Part shown: positions 1-5,361 of the stretch, one piece after another
Layout of the letters: each line of letters starts with the position of its first letter
Numbering within the stretch: position 1 is the first letter of the stretch
NCBI GenBank assembly: GCA_018971455.1
Contig: JAGXAV010000185.1
Location: forward strand, 1 to 5,361
Origin: Rhodospirillales bacterium
Lineage (GTDB): Bacteria; Pseudomonadota; Alphaproteobacteria; Acetobacterales; Acetobacteraceae
Direction: 5' to 3'
Length of the DNA: 5,361 bases
The notes under the pieces: generated by a model
The model's input: only the letters and a program-made list of their open reading frames with translations
The model's database searches: none
Told to the model about the DNA's origin: nothing
Translations under genes and position numbers: made by a program

Positions 1-6
1 CCCGCC

Positions 7-735
7 CTACCGGCTGCGCGGCAGCAGCGGCGTGCCCGCCTCGAGCACGGATTTCGTCACCTCGCTGGTGCCGTCCCGGCCGATCGCCACCCTGAACAGG
101 CAGAGATCGTTGCGCACCAGCGCATAGACCGGCACCGCCCAGCCGGCGCCGGCCGGTTCGCTGCGCGGCGGCGCGATGCGGGCGCGATAATTCGCCTCGA
201 TCTCGCCCAGCCGCGCGGCCTGCGCGGCATTGGGCCCCGCCATCGGGCGCAGATCGTCAAACCCGCGCAGCACCGCGAAGCCCTCGTCGAAGCGACGGGT
301 CGCCTCAAGCTCGGTCAGCGCATAGGCCACGCGCTGTTCGTCGGTCTCCACCATCACCCCGGCGCGGCGCACCAGCTCGGCGAAACCGGGCCGGTTATCC
401 GACAGCAGCACGATGAAATCCCCCGGCCAGGCGAAGCCGACGGTGAACGCCACCGGCTTGTACGGCCCGAGCCATTCGACCAGGAAGATCAGCCCCTGGC
501 GCAGGAAGGGCGTCGGCATCCGCCGCACCCGCGTCGCCGGGTCGCGCAGCATCCGCGCGACATCGGGATTGACCTTCTCCATCAGCCCGGCGAGCGTCGT
601 GCGGTCGTCCATGCGCCTCTCCTGCTGTTGCGCGAACGGGTTGCCGCGGCCCTCCGCCCGTCCCCGCCCCTCGCCCATCGCCGCGGCCGCCAGCCCCGCC
701 AGCATCCACCGCCGCCGCACCGCCCCGCCGCTCAT
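7..735 (-). CDS. Unrecognised protein downstream of vgrG; candidate immunity protein for the VgrG metallopeptidase domain
   Basis: This 242-residue protein matches no family I can name. Its ATG overlaps the vgrG stop as ATGA (735-732), so the two are probably translationally coupled. The N-terminus looks like a Tat-type signal: three arginines (R7-R9) then W-M-L-A-G-L and an alanine-rich stretch to about residue 20. The h-region is short and there is no clean A-x-A cleavage site. The middle has a hydrophobic patch (about 81-110, including FLVEWLG and FIVLL), then a charged, probably helical region (about 115-185) and a short C-terminal part ending in PRSR. Position directly after a VgrG with a toxin-like tail is the usual place for a cognate immunity gene; that role is inferred from context only. 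A second start at M42 (612) has a much better ribosome-binding site and would give a 201-residue protein without the leader. It could instead be an adaptor or an unrelated hypothetical protein. Confidence 0.75.
   Translation of the reverse strand: MSGGAVRRRWMLAGLAAAAMGEGRGRAEGRGNPFAQQQERRMDDRTTLAGLMEKVNPDVARMLRDPATRVRRMPTPFLRQGLIFLVEWLGPYKPVAFTVGFAWPGDFIVLLSDNRPGFAELVRRAGVMVETDEQRVAYALTELEATRRFDEGFAVLRGFDDLRPMAGPNAAQAARLGEIEANYRARIAPPRSEPAGAGWAVPVYALVRNDLCLFRVAIGRDGTSEVTKSVLEAGTPLLPRSR
616..623 (-). promoter_or_regulatory. Strong Shine-Dalgarno-like site inside the leader of the downstream gene
   Basis: Read on the minus strand, AGGAGAGG lies just before an in-frame ATG at 612-610, with six bases between AGGAG and the ATG. 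The upstream ATG at 735 is preceded only by GGCTGGCC, a poor match. The site therefore favours M42 (sequence MDDRTTLAGL) as a real or additional start. It also encodes the Q-E-R-R of the longer frame, so its presence could be chance. Confidence 0.45.
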
Positions 736-3700
736 GGGCCAGCCGGCGGTGGGTGCGCCCTGTCCCAGGCCGGCCCGTAATATTGCGGATAGGACGGGTT
801 GCCCGGCGTCGAGGTGGTGACGTTTCCTGACTGGAACGAATTCTGCACCGCCTTCTCGCCCGCCGCCTGCCCCGCCGCGTCGATATCCGATTGCGAGGCG
901 TCCGGGTGCGCCGCCTGATAATCCGCGGCCCCCTGCTGGGCGGCATGGTCATAGACCGGCCCGGTGAACTGATTGCGGTTGCCCGCCTCGGGGTCGCCCG
1001 CCGCGGCCAATTCGTTATGCGCCTGCTCGCCGACCACCTCGCCATGCGACTCCTCGGCCAGCATGCCGTTGACGTAATCGGCCCGGCTCGACGTGTTGAT
1101 GTTCGGCGTCTTCCCGCTGTGCTGCGCATCGGCATGGTTCATCTCATGCACGAAATCCGACGCCGGCACGCTCGAAGTCGGGTCCATCGTCACCGTGTTG
1201 CCGCCGCCATGCCCGTCGGGCGGCGTGTAGAAGGTGCCGCCGCCGGGCACGCCGACCACCGGGGTGACGTTGTCGCGATCGTAGACGTTCATCGCGTTGC
1301 GCCCGCTCGGCGTGGCGTTCAGCCGGTTGCGCAGCGCCGTCACCACCGCCGGCTCGCCCGGCCGCGGCGGCGCGATGGCGTGCTGGGAGGTCAGCTTGCG
1401 CCGGTGCCGCCCGCCGCCCGGCCCGCCCTTGTGCTTCTCCAGCCACCCCGGCTCGCCGGTGTCGGACACCGCGGCGTCCTCGGGGTCCTCGATGCTGGCA
1501 TCCGGCGTCTCCTCGCCCGCGCCGCCCGAGTTGATCTTCACCAGCGTGCCAACGATCGTCACCCCCGACGGGTCGATGACGATGGCATTGCCGCCCACCT
1601 TGAGGCTGATCTTCTGCCGCGCCTCGAGCACGATCTTGGCCGCGTTCAGCGCCGCCGTGCCCTTCACCATGAAGGTCGCGTCCGCCTCGAGATCCTGCAC
1701 CATCTGGCCCTTGACGGTGATGTCGCAGTCCTTTTCGATCCGCTCGTACTGCCCGCCCTGCACGTGCAGCTGGTAGTCGTTGCCGACGGTGATGTCGAAA
1801 TCCCCGCCCTGCCCGTCCTTGTCCTTGTAGCCGATATGCGCGAGCCGGCTGCCGCCGGTGGTCTCGAAGGTCGAGCCGAAGGCGCGGATGTCGAGCCGCT
1901 TCTGCGAGCGCAGCAGCACCTGCTCGCTGCCCGCGCCGTCGTCGAAGCGCAGCATGTGGAAACGGTCGGCCGCCTTCTCGTCGAGCGGCAGCGAGCGCGT
2001 CTTGATGCCGCTCTGCGTGCGGTACTTGGTCAGCTCGAAGGGCGGCTTGCGCACGGCGTTGTACACCCGCCCGGTGATGATCGGCCGGTCCGGGTCGCCA
2101 TCGATGAAATCGACCAGCACCTCGTCGCCCACGCGCGGCAGGAACTGCATCCCCCAGCGCTGCCCCGCCCAGCCCTGCGCGACGCGCAGGAAGCAGGAAT
2201 TGGTCTCGCTGTCACCGGCCTCCCGCCCGGTGCGGTCCCAGTCGAACTTCACCTTGATGCGGCCGAGCTCGTCGGTCGCCACGTCGTCGGGCGTCACCCC
2301 GAAGACGATCGCCGTCTGCGGCCCGGCCACGCGCGGCTTCGGCGTCAGGCTCGGCGGGCGATAGCGCCGCTCGGGCAGCAGCGGTGCGGCGGTGAAGGCG
2401 TTGGTGTAGGGCGGCGGCGGCGGCGGCTTCTTGAACAGCGGCCCGATGACCGGGAAATTGGCCAGGATCGGCGCGGCGAGATCGGCCACCAGCGCCGCCG
2501 CCGCGCCGATCGCCCCGCCGCCGAAGGTCAGCGCCAGGCTGCCCATGGTGGGCAGGGAATTGATCGTCTTGTTGACGTCCGGCAGGTTGCTCTTCGCCGT
2601 CGAGCCGAGCGCGCCGAGATCGCCCTGCCCGCCGCCGAGCACCGTCTCCTTCAGCACCTTGAGCACGATCTCGCCCGTGGTGTCGGCCGTGTAGCTCTCC
2701 TCGGTGGCGGTGAACGACACGGAGGTGAGCAGGTATTCCCGCTCCTCCTCGTCGGGGATGCGCTCCTCCTCCTTCTGTTCGGCCACCTTGATGATGCGGA
2801 TATGCGTCCCCGCCGCGAAGGCCACCCGCACCGAGTTGCCGGAAAACACCTCGTAGCGCGTCTCCTCCTCCTCGATGCGCGTCTGCGCCAGCATGTCGGC
2901 ATAGCTCGCCGTCCCTCCCGGCCCGCTCAGCACGGCGAAGCCACCCGGATAGGCGAACTGGTCGCCCTGCCCGCCGCCCTTCACCTCGGCGATCACCGTC
3001 TCCTTGGTCTTCTCGATCAGGGCTGGGTTGTTGCGGTATTCGCGGTCGCGAAAGGTCCAGCGGCGCAGCTGCGGCGTGTAGGCATGCGTCCAGGTCCGCA
3101 CGCCGCCGCGCGCATCCTTGGAACGCACGAAGGCCACCGGCGAATCCTCGTTCACCTTGTACGGCGGACCATCGACGATGATCATCTTGTGGTTGACGTC
3201 GGTCTGCTCGAAAAAATAATGGATGCCGTGCTGCTCCATCAGCCGCGAGACGAAGGCGAAATCGGTCTCGTTGTACTGCACGCAATATTGCAGCCCCGGA
3301 TAGCGGTCGCTCGACTGCACCCGCAGCGAATAGTACAGCGTCGGACTCGCCGTGCCGGCGAACATGTTGGAGATCGCGTCGCGCAGCACCACGTCGATGA
3401 TCTGCAGCACGTCGCGGTCCTGGAAGATGCGGAACCGCGCCCCCTGATCGAGCAGCGCCAGCCACGGCGCGACCCGGATGGTGTAGCTGCGGAACTCGCG
3501 CCGCTTGGGGTGCAGCTCGCCGGCGGAGAAGGCGGTGATGAAACCGCTGTAGCCGCGATAATGCTCCTCCTGGTCGCGCTTGACGCGAATGCCCACCATC
3601 TTGCCGAGCATCTCGCCCGGCGCCACGTCGAACCGCCGCGACAGCAGCGTCAGCGTGTACAGGAACGGCCGGGAGATCGCCTCGACGCCGGTCATCGCGG

Positions 3701-3773
3701 TCGCCAGCAGCACGTCCTCGTCGAGCTGCGAGTCGATCTGGATCTTGGCATGGGTCTGGGGCCCGTCCGGCAT
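732..3773 (-). CDS. vgrG: VgrG (TssI) type VI secretion spike protein with a C-terminal metallopeptidase-like extension
   Basis: VgrG trimers form the puncturing spike on the T6SS Hcp tube and can carry effector domains. The order here is: gp27-like part (residues about 10-375), an extra hydrophobic insert (about 377-455), the conserved lead-in YRPPSLTPKPRVAGPQTA, a gp5-like OB-fold (about 486-575, with TDELGRIKVKFDWDR, WAGQRWG, PRVGDEVLVDFIDGDPDRP and GRVYNA), a connecting region and repetitive beta-helix needle (about 600-750), a Gly/charged linker (751-800) and a tail to residue 1013. The tail contains HEMNH (876-880), a zincin signature. Standard VgrGs are about 600-700 residues; the excess is the insert plus the tail. 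The start is supported by a GGGGGGAG ribosome-binding site that runs into the stop codon of the PAAR-like gene, nine bases upstream, so coupling is likely. The stop overlaps the next gene. The VgrG assignment is secure; the peptidase activity is inferred. Confidence 0.97.
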   Translation of the reverse strand: MPDGPQTHAKIQIDSQLDEDVLLATAMTGVEAISRPFLYTLTLLSRRFDVAPGEMLGKMVGIRVKRDQEEHYRGYSGFITAFSAGELHPKRREFRSYTIRVAPWLALLDQGARFRIFQDRDVLQIIDVVLRDAISNMFAGTASPTLYYSLRVQSSDRYPGLQYCVQYNETDFAFVSRLMEQHGIHYFFEQTDVNHKMIIVDGPPYKVNEDSPVAFVRSKDARGGVRTWTHAYTPQLRRWTFRDREYRNNPALIEKTKETVIAEVKGGGQGDQFAYPGGFAVLSGPGGTASYADMLAQTRIEEEETRYEVFSGNSVRVAFAAGTHIRIIKVAEQKEEERIPDEEEREYLLTSVSFTATEESYTADTTGEIVLKVLKETVLGGGQGDLGALGSTAKSNLPDVNKTINSLPTMGSLALTFGGGAIGAAAALVADLAAPILANFPVIGPLFKKPPPPPPYTNAFTAAPLLPERRYRPPSLTPKPRVAGPQTAIVFGVTPDDVATDELGRIKVKFDWDRTGREAGDSETNSCFLRVAQGWAGQRWGMQFLPRVGDEVLVDFIDGDPDRPIITGRVYNAVRKPPFELTKYRTQSGIKTRSLPLDEKAADRFHMLRFDDGAGSEQVLLRSQKRLDIRAFGSTFETTGGSRLAHIGYKDKDGQGGDFDITVGNDYQLHVQGGQYERIEKDCDITVKGQMVQDLEADATFMVKGTAALNAAKIVLEARQKISLKVGGNAIVIDPSGVTIVGTLVKINSGGAGEETPDASIEDPEDAAVSDTGEPGWLEKHKGGPGGGRHRRKLTSQHAIAPPRPGEPAVVTALRNRLNATPSGRNAMNVYDRDNVTPVVGVPGGGTFYTPPDGHGGGNTVTMDPTSSVPASDFVHEMNHADAQHSGKTPNINTSSRADYVNGMLAEESHGEVVGEQAHNELAAAGDPEAGNRNQFTGPVYDHAAQQGAADYQAAHPDASQSDIDAAGQAAGEKAVQNSFQSGNVTTSTPGNPSYPQYYGPAWDRAHPPPAGP
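735..1523 (-). other. C-terminal effector extension of VgrG: linker plus putative zinc metallopeptidase domain
   Basis: Residues 751-1013 follow the end of the beta-helix needle (VKINSGG). A linker rich in Glu, Gly and basic residues (751-793) leads into a region from about 800. There, GGGNTVTMDP precedes SDFVHEMNHADAQHSG, giving the HExxH motif at 876-880 (bases 1134-1148): H876 and H880 are possible zinc ligands and E877 the possible catalytic base. A helix-like segment 27-36 residues later (LAEESHGEVVGEQ) offers E907, E908, E912 or E916 as a third ligand, as in gluzincins. The order of strand, DP turn and HExxH helix recalls toxin metallopeptidases such as the NleD type (M91) and the tail of Pseudomonas aeruginosa VgrG2b; that comparison is from memory. 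The last 50 residues are rich in Gln, Ser, Gly and Pro and look poorly structured. The substrate is unknown. Confidence 0.7.
2409..2645 (-). other. Extra hydrophobic insert in VgrG between the gp27-like and gp5-like parts
   Basis: Residues 377-455 sit between the end of the gp27-like part (LLTSVSFTATEESY, about 349-361, and the strand that follows) and the YTNAF/YRP lead-in that normally follows it closely. The insert begins GGGQGD, has a polar stretch, then a strongly hydrophobic Gly/Ala segment (about 411-447, bases 2433-2543, including GGGAIGAAAALVADLAAPIL). It ends in KK and six prolines, encoded by a GGC/CCG trinucleotide run at about 2409-2427. Standard VgrGs have only a short connection here. 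The hydrophobic stretch could be a membrane-active or chaperone-bound segment, or simply a buried helix pair; the sequence does not decide. Confidence 0.6.
2620..3005 (-). repeat. Short duplicated block within vgrG (KETV ... GGGQGD, two copies)
   Basis: Two segments of vgrG share a 17-base identical run, at 2620-2636 and 2962-2978, and each is accompanied by an identical 12-base run, at 2640-2651 and 2994-3005. The runs are 3 bases apart in one copy and 15 in the other. In protein they read KETV followed by GGGQGD, at residues about 257-271 and 375-385. The coordinates span from the first to the second copy; the sequence between is ordinary coding sequence. The second copy lies at the beginning of the hydrophobic insert. 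Confidence 0.5.
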
Positions 3774-3782
3774 CGCTCCCCC

Positions 3783-4172
3783 CTACGGCACGCTGGTCGT
3801 CACCTGCCCTGGCATCACCACGCTGATCACCCCGCCCCAGGCGCAGGTCAGCGTCGCCGCGTTGTCGAGCGCGGGCTGGTTGGCCAGCGGCACCGTCACC
3901 GCGCCCGGCACCCAGGGCGCGGGCGTCACCGGCAGGCAGGGCTGCGGCGTGAACACGCCGAGTGCCGCCGTGGTGGCGGCGATCACCTGCGGGTTGCTCG
4001 GGCTCATGCACGGGCCGAAGGGCGGGATGTTGACCATCGCCACATGGTCCATGACGTTCGCCGCCGGCTGGCTGCCGACCTGCACCCGGTTGACGGGAAG
4101 CACCGTGAGCACGCCCGGCGTCGGGCAGAAGCTGCACGCGATCTGCGCGGTGTTGACGACCTGCTGCGGCAT
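3783..4172 (-). CDS. PAAR-like tip protein, DUF4280 type
   Basis: PAAR and PAAR-like proteins cap the VgrG trimer and sharpen the T6SS spike. At 129 residues this one is the usual size for a single-domain DUF4280 protein with no effector extension. The recognisable pattern is: an early CSFC pair (C13, C16), a VLPVNRV strand, AANVMDHV (38-44), NIPPFGPCMSPSNP (48-61), QPCLPVTPAPWVPGA (77-91), then LTCAWGGVISVVMPGQ (108-123). The five cysteines (13, 16, 55, 79, 110) are at the positions expected for this family. It starts at ATG 4172 behind GGGGGA on the minus strand, and its stop is only nine bases from vgrG, which it very probably precedes in one transcript. It is most likely the tip partner of that VgrG. 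The family call is from pattern memory but the motif match is good. Confidence 0.9.
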   Translation of the reverse strand: MPQQVVNTAQIACSFCPTPGVLTVLPVNRVQVGSQPAANVMDHVAMVNIPPFGPCMSPSNPQVIAATTAALGVFTPQPCLPVTPAPWVPGAVTVPLANQPALDNAATLTCAWGGVISVVMPGQVTTSVP

Positions 4173-4189
4173 GGCCTCATCCCCCGGTG

Positions 4190-4203
4190 CGCGCTATTGC
4201 GCG
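4190..4203. promoter_or_regulatory. Small inverted repeat upstream of the PAAR-like gene
   Basis: CGCGC-TATT-GCGCG is a perfect 5-base dyad with an AT-rich centre, 18-31 bases before the PAAR-like start. Next to it, at about 4210-4223, is the only AT-rich patch of the gap (GAATGAATATCACC on the plus strand), the likeliest place for a promoter -10 region, but no convincing -35 box is seen. The dyad could be an operator or a chance product of GC-rich sequence. Confidence 0.25.
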
Positions 4204-4244
4204 TCACGCGGAATGAATATCACCGATCGCGCCCCCTGCGCGCT

Positions 4245-4280
4245 GTGAGGCGGATCACCCGCCGTCTCACGTTTTCGTGA
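4245..4280 (-). terminator. Stem-loops just after the dehydrogenase stop codon; possible terminator
   Basis: Two hairpins share bases here. On the minus strand TCACG-AAAA-CGTGA (4280-4267) directly follows the dehydrogenase stop codon. A second stem pairs GTGA-GGCGG (4245-4253) with CCGCC and TCAC (4259-4263, 4267-4270), with a 3-base bulge and a 5-base loop. No T run follows in the minus direction; a 4-T run (4272-4275) follows only in the plus direction. It may therefore be a transcript-end stem-loop, not a classical intrinsic terminator. It would help separate the dehydrogenase from the T6SS cassette. Confidence 0.35.
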
Positions 4281-5051
4281 TCACGCCCGCGCGACATATC
4301 CCCCGTCGCACGGAATCGCCGCCCCCGTCACGAAATCCGACGCCGGGGCGGCGAGAAACACGGCAATGCCCGCGAGATCCGCCGGCACCCCCCAGCGCGC
4401 CGCCGGCGTGCGGGCGAGCACCGCCTCGTTCAGCCCCGCCACCTGCGCGCGCGCGCCCACCGTCAGCTCGGTGTCGATCCAGCCCGGCAGCACTGCGTTG
4501 CACTGGATGTTGTCGCGCGCCCAGGCCGTCGCGATCACCTTGGTATACTGCATGATCGCCCCCTTGCTGGCCGCATAGGGGGCCGCGTGCGGCGCGGCGA
4601 GCAGGCTCATCACCGAGCCGATATTGATCACCTTGCCCGCGCCGGCGCGCAGCATTTCCGGATAGGCCGCCTGGCACATCAGGAAGGCGCTCGTCATGTT
4701 GGTGTCCATCACCTGGTGCCACTCGGCCTCGGTGTAGTCCTGCGGGTTCTTGCGGATCGCAGTGCCGGCGTTGTTGACCAGGATGTCGAGCCGCCCGAAC
4801 CGCGCCACCGTCGCCGCGACCAGCGCCACGCAATCGGCCTTCTTGGTCACGTCCGCGGCGATACAGACGCACTCCCCGCCCAGCCCACCTCCGGCCAACC
4901 CGCGCGCCGCCGCCTCGCCCTTGGCCCGGTTGCGCCCGGCCAGCACCACCCGCGCCCCGGCGGCGGCGAGCCCGCCGGCCATGCCCAGACCGATGCCGCC
5001 ATTGCCGCCGGTCACCACCGCGACCTTTCCGCTCAGATCGAACATCTTCAT
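4281..5051 (-). CDS. Classical short-chain dehydrogenase/reductase (SDR), KduD/gluconate 5-dehydrogenase-like
   Basis: This is a 256-residue NAD(P)-dependent oxidoreductase, the standard length for a classical SDR. The Rossmann cofactor motif TGGNGGIG is at 14-21, D67 lies in ADVT, NNAG is at 93-96, and the catalytic set is N118, S146, Y159 and K163 (YAASK). R40 after the second strand (LAGRN) suggests a preference for NADP(H). The C-terminal RWGVPADLAGIAVFLAAPASDFVTG and the ending CDGGYVAR resemble 2-deoxy-D-gluconate 3-dehydrogenase, gluconate 5-dehydrogenase and broadly annotated glucose 1-dehydrogenases; the exact substrate cannot be read from the sequence. The start at 5051 was chosen because AGGGAGGG (5065-5058) lies six bases upstream and the SDR fold begins at once (MKMFDLSGKVAVVTG). 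A longer frame to 5246 would overlap the divergent gene and its promoter. The enzyme is probably cytosolic and unrelated in function to the T6SS genes 108 bases downstream. Confidence 0.96.
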   Translation of the reverse strand: MKMFDLSGKVAVVTGGNGGIGLGMAGGLAAAGARVVLAGRNRAKGEAAARGLAGGGLGGECVCIAADVTKKADCVALVAATVARFGRLDILVNNAGTAIRKNPQDYTEAEWHQVMDTNMTSAFLMCQAAYPEMLRAGAGKVINIGSVMSLLAAPHAAPYAASKGAIMQYTKVIATAWARDNIQCNAVLPGWIDTELTVGARAQVAGLNEAVLARTPAARWGVPADLAGIAVFLAAPASDFVTGAAIPCDGGYVARA

Positions 5052-5057
5052 GACCGG

Positions 5058-5065
5058 CCCTCCCT
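5058..5065 (-). promoter_or_regulatory. Ribosome-binding site fixing the SDR start
   Basis: AGGGAGGG on the minus strand sits six bases before ATG 5051-5049. A second in-frame ATG two codons later (5045) is also possible but is less well spaced. This site rules against the 65-residue longer N-terminus. Confidence 0.75.
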
Positions 5066-5079
5066 GTCTGCCTGCCGTC

Positions 5080-5109
5080 TTTCGTAACATCGCCGGCCGG
5101 CGCACGAAA
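5080..5109. promoter_or_regulatory. Two-part inverted repeat in the divergent intergenic region; possible operator
   Basis: TTTCGT (5080-5085) and ACGAAA (5104-5109) are exact inverted arms. They enclose a perfect 12-base palindrome, CGCCGGCCGGCG (5091-5102), whose centre is two bases off that of the outer arms. The element lies between the SDR and the divergent membrane-protein gene, upstream of both. This is where a shared regulator would bind, but no regulator gene is visible in the window. Confidence 0.35.
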
Positions 5110-5124
5110 CCACCGCGGCCGCGC

Positions 5125-5152
5125 TTGACACGGCCCATCCAGGCGGAAGAGT
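5125..5152 (+). promoter_or_regulatory. Sigma-70-like promoter for the rightward gene
   Basis: A perfect -35 box, TTGACA (5125-5130), is followed after 16 bases by AAGAGT (5147-5152), which matches three of the six -10 consensus positions, including the key second A and last T. Transcription would begin about 45-50 bases before the ATG at 5207. The -35 match is striking in such GC-rich DNA; the -10 is weak. Confidence 0.45.
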
Positions 5153-5206
5153 GTCCGCCCCGGCCAAGGCTGCGGCTGCGGACCCCCCGCCGCACGGAGT
5201 TCCCGC

Positions 5207-5361
5207 ATGCCGCGATTCCCGTTCGCCCTGCCTGAGGGCCTCGCATCGCCGGGCGCGCCGCCGGCGGCCGCCACGCCCCGCCGGCACCACCGCGAATTCG
5301 CCTATCCGGCCCTGGTGCTCTGCCTCATCGTCGCCCTCTGGCTCGGCCTCACCGCCGAGCT
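5207..5361 (+). CDS. N-terminal fragment of a probable membrane protein, cut by the window edge
   Basis: An open frame runs from ATG 5207 to the end of the window, 51 full codons plus two bases, with no stop. GGAG (5196-5199) is seven bases upstream and a TTGACA promoter-like element lies further up, so the start is well supported. The first 30 residues are Pro/Ala-rich and end in basic residues (PRRHHRE, 24-30). Then comes a hydrophobic segment, YPALVLCLIVALWLGLTA (33-50), that looks like a first transmembrane helix with its N-terminus in the cytoplasm. The gene is divergent from the SDR and may share control with it. A small transporter subunit is one possibility given the metabolic neighbour, but the fragment is too short to name a family. 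Confidence 0.65.
   Translation, partial: MPRFPFALPEGLASPGAPPAAATPRRHHREFAYPALVLCLIVALWLGLTAE

Noticed and set aside
395..1135. A 246-codon minus-strand frame across the vgrG end and the downstream gene
   Set aside because: The product is Arg/Thr/Ala-rich low complexity and lies in another frame of two better supported genes.
2409..2427. The GGC trinucleotide run as a phase-variation tract
   Set aside because: Repeat changes would add or remove whole proline codons and keep the frame, so it would not switch the gene; six units are also few.
2212..4137. A 641-codon minus-strand frame overlapping vgrG and the PAAR-like gene
   Set aside because: It is out of frame with both clear genes and its product is an Arg/Gly/Ala-rich low-complexity sequence, a frame shadow.
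891..4280. A 1129-codon open frame on the plus strand, antisense to vgrG and the PAAR-like gene
   Set aside because: Its translation is dominated by Arg, His, Leu, Ala and Val with no recognisable motif. It mirrors the codon structure of the certain VgrG and PAAR-like genes, as is common opposite GC-rich genes.
5052..5246. A 65-residue N-terminal extension of the SDR
   Set aside because: It would overlap the divergent gene, its promoter and the strong ribosome-binding site at 5058-5065, and the SDR fold starts right after the internal ATG.
1..5361. CRISPR arrays, tRNA or rRNA genes, insertion sequences or transposases
   Set aside because: No spaced direct repeats, cloverleaf or rRNA-like sequence, or transposase motif was seen on either strand.

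Overview
The window is GC-rich bacterial DNA with almost no non-coding space. Its codon use and small hairpin-bearing gaps suggest a high-GC proteobacterium. An alphaproteobacterium, perhaps an Acetobacteraceae relative, is my guess from general style only; no rRNA, tRNA or taxonomic marker gene is present.

The left four fifths (about 7-4172, all on the minus strand) is a compact type VI secretion (T6SS) spike-and-effector cassette. Read in transcription order it holds three genes. The first is a small PAAR-like tip protein of the DUF4280 type (4172-3783). Nine bases later comes a large VgrG spike protein (3773-732, 1013 aa). An ATGA overlap then leads into an unrecognised gene (735-7). The VgrG is not plain: after the usual gp27-like, OB-fold and beta-helix parts it carries a C-terminal extension of about 260 residues with an HEMNH zinc-metallopeptidase signature. 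It also has an extra hydrophobic, proline-ended insert between the gp27-like and gp5-like parts. The layout fits a T6SS-delivered metallopeptidase effector loaded as part of the spike, with the last gene as the best candidate for its immunity protein. That gene has two plausible starts. One gives a Tat-like signal peptide, the other a shorter leaderless protein with a much better ribosome-binding site, so its site of action is open. No T6SS sheath, baseplate or membrane-complex gene is in the window, so the cassette is an orphan or satellite vgrG locus as far as can be seen.

A 108-base gap (4173-4280) with several small dyads separates the cassette from a classical short-chain dehydrogenase/reductase (5051-4281, minus strand, 256 aa). 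This enzyme looks like general sugar, polyol or keto-acid metabolism and has no visible link to the T6SS cassette. Its true start is set by a strong ribosome-binding site, well inside the longest open frame.

A 155-base divergent intergenic region (5052-5206) follows. It contains a two-part inverted repeat and a TTGACA promoter-like element facing right. It leads into the start of a plus-strand gene (5207 to the window edge) that encodes a probable membrane protein, cut off after 51 codons.
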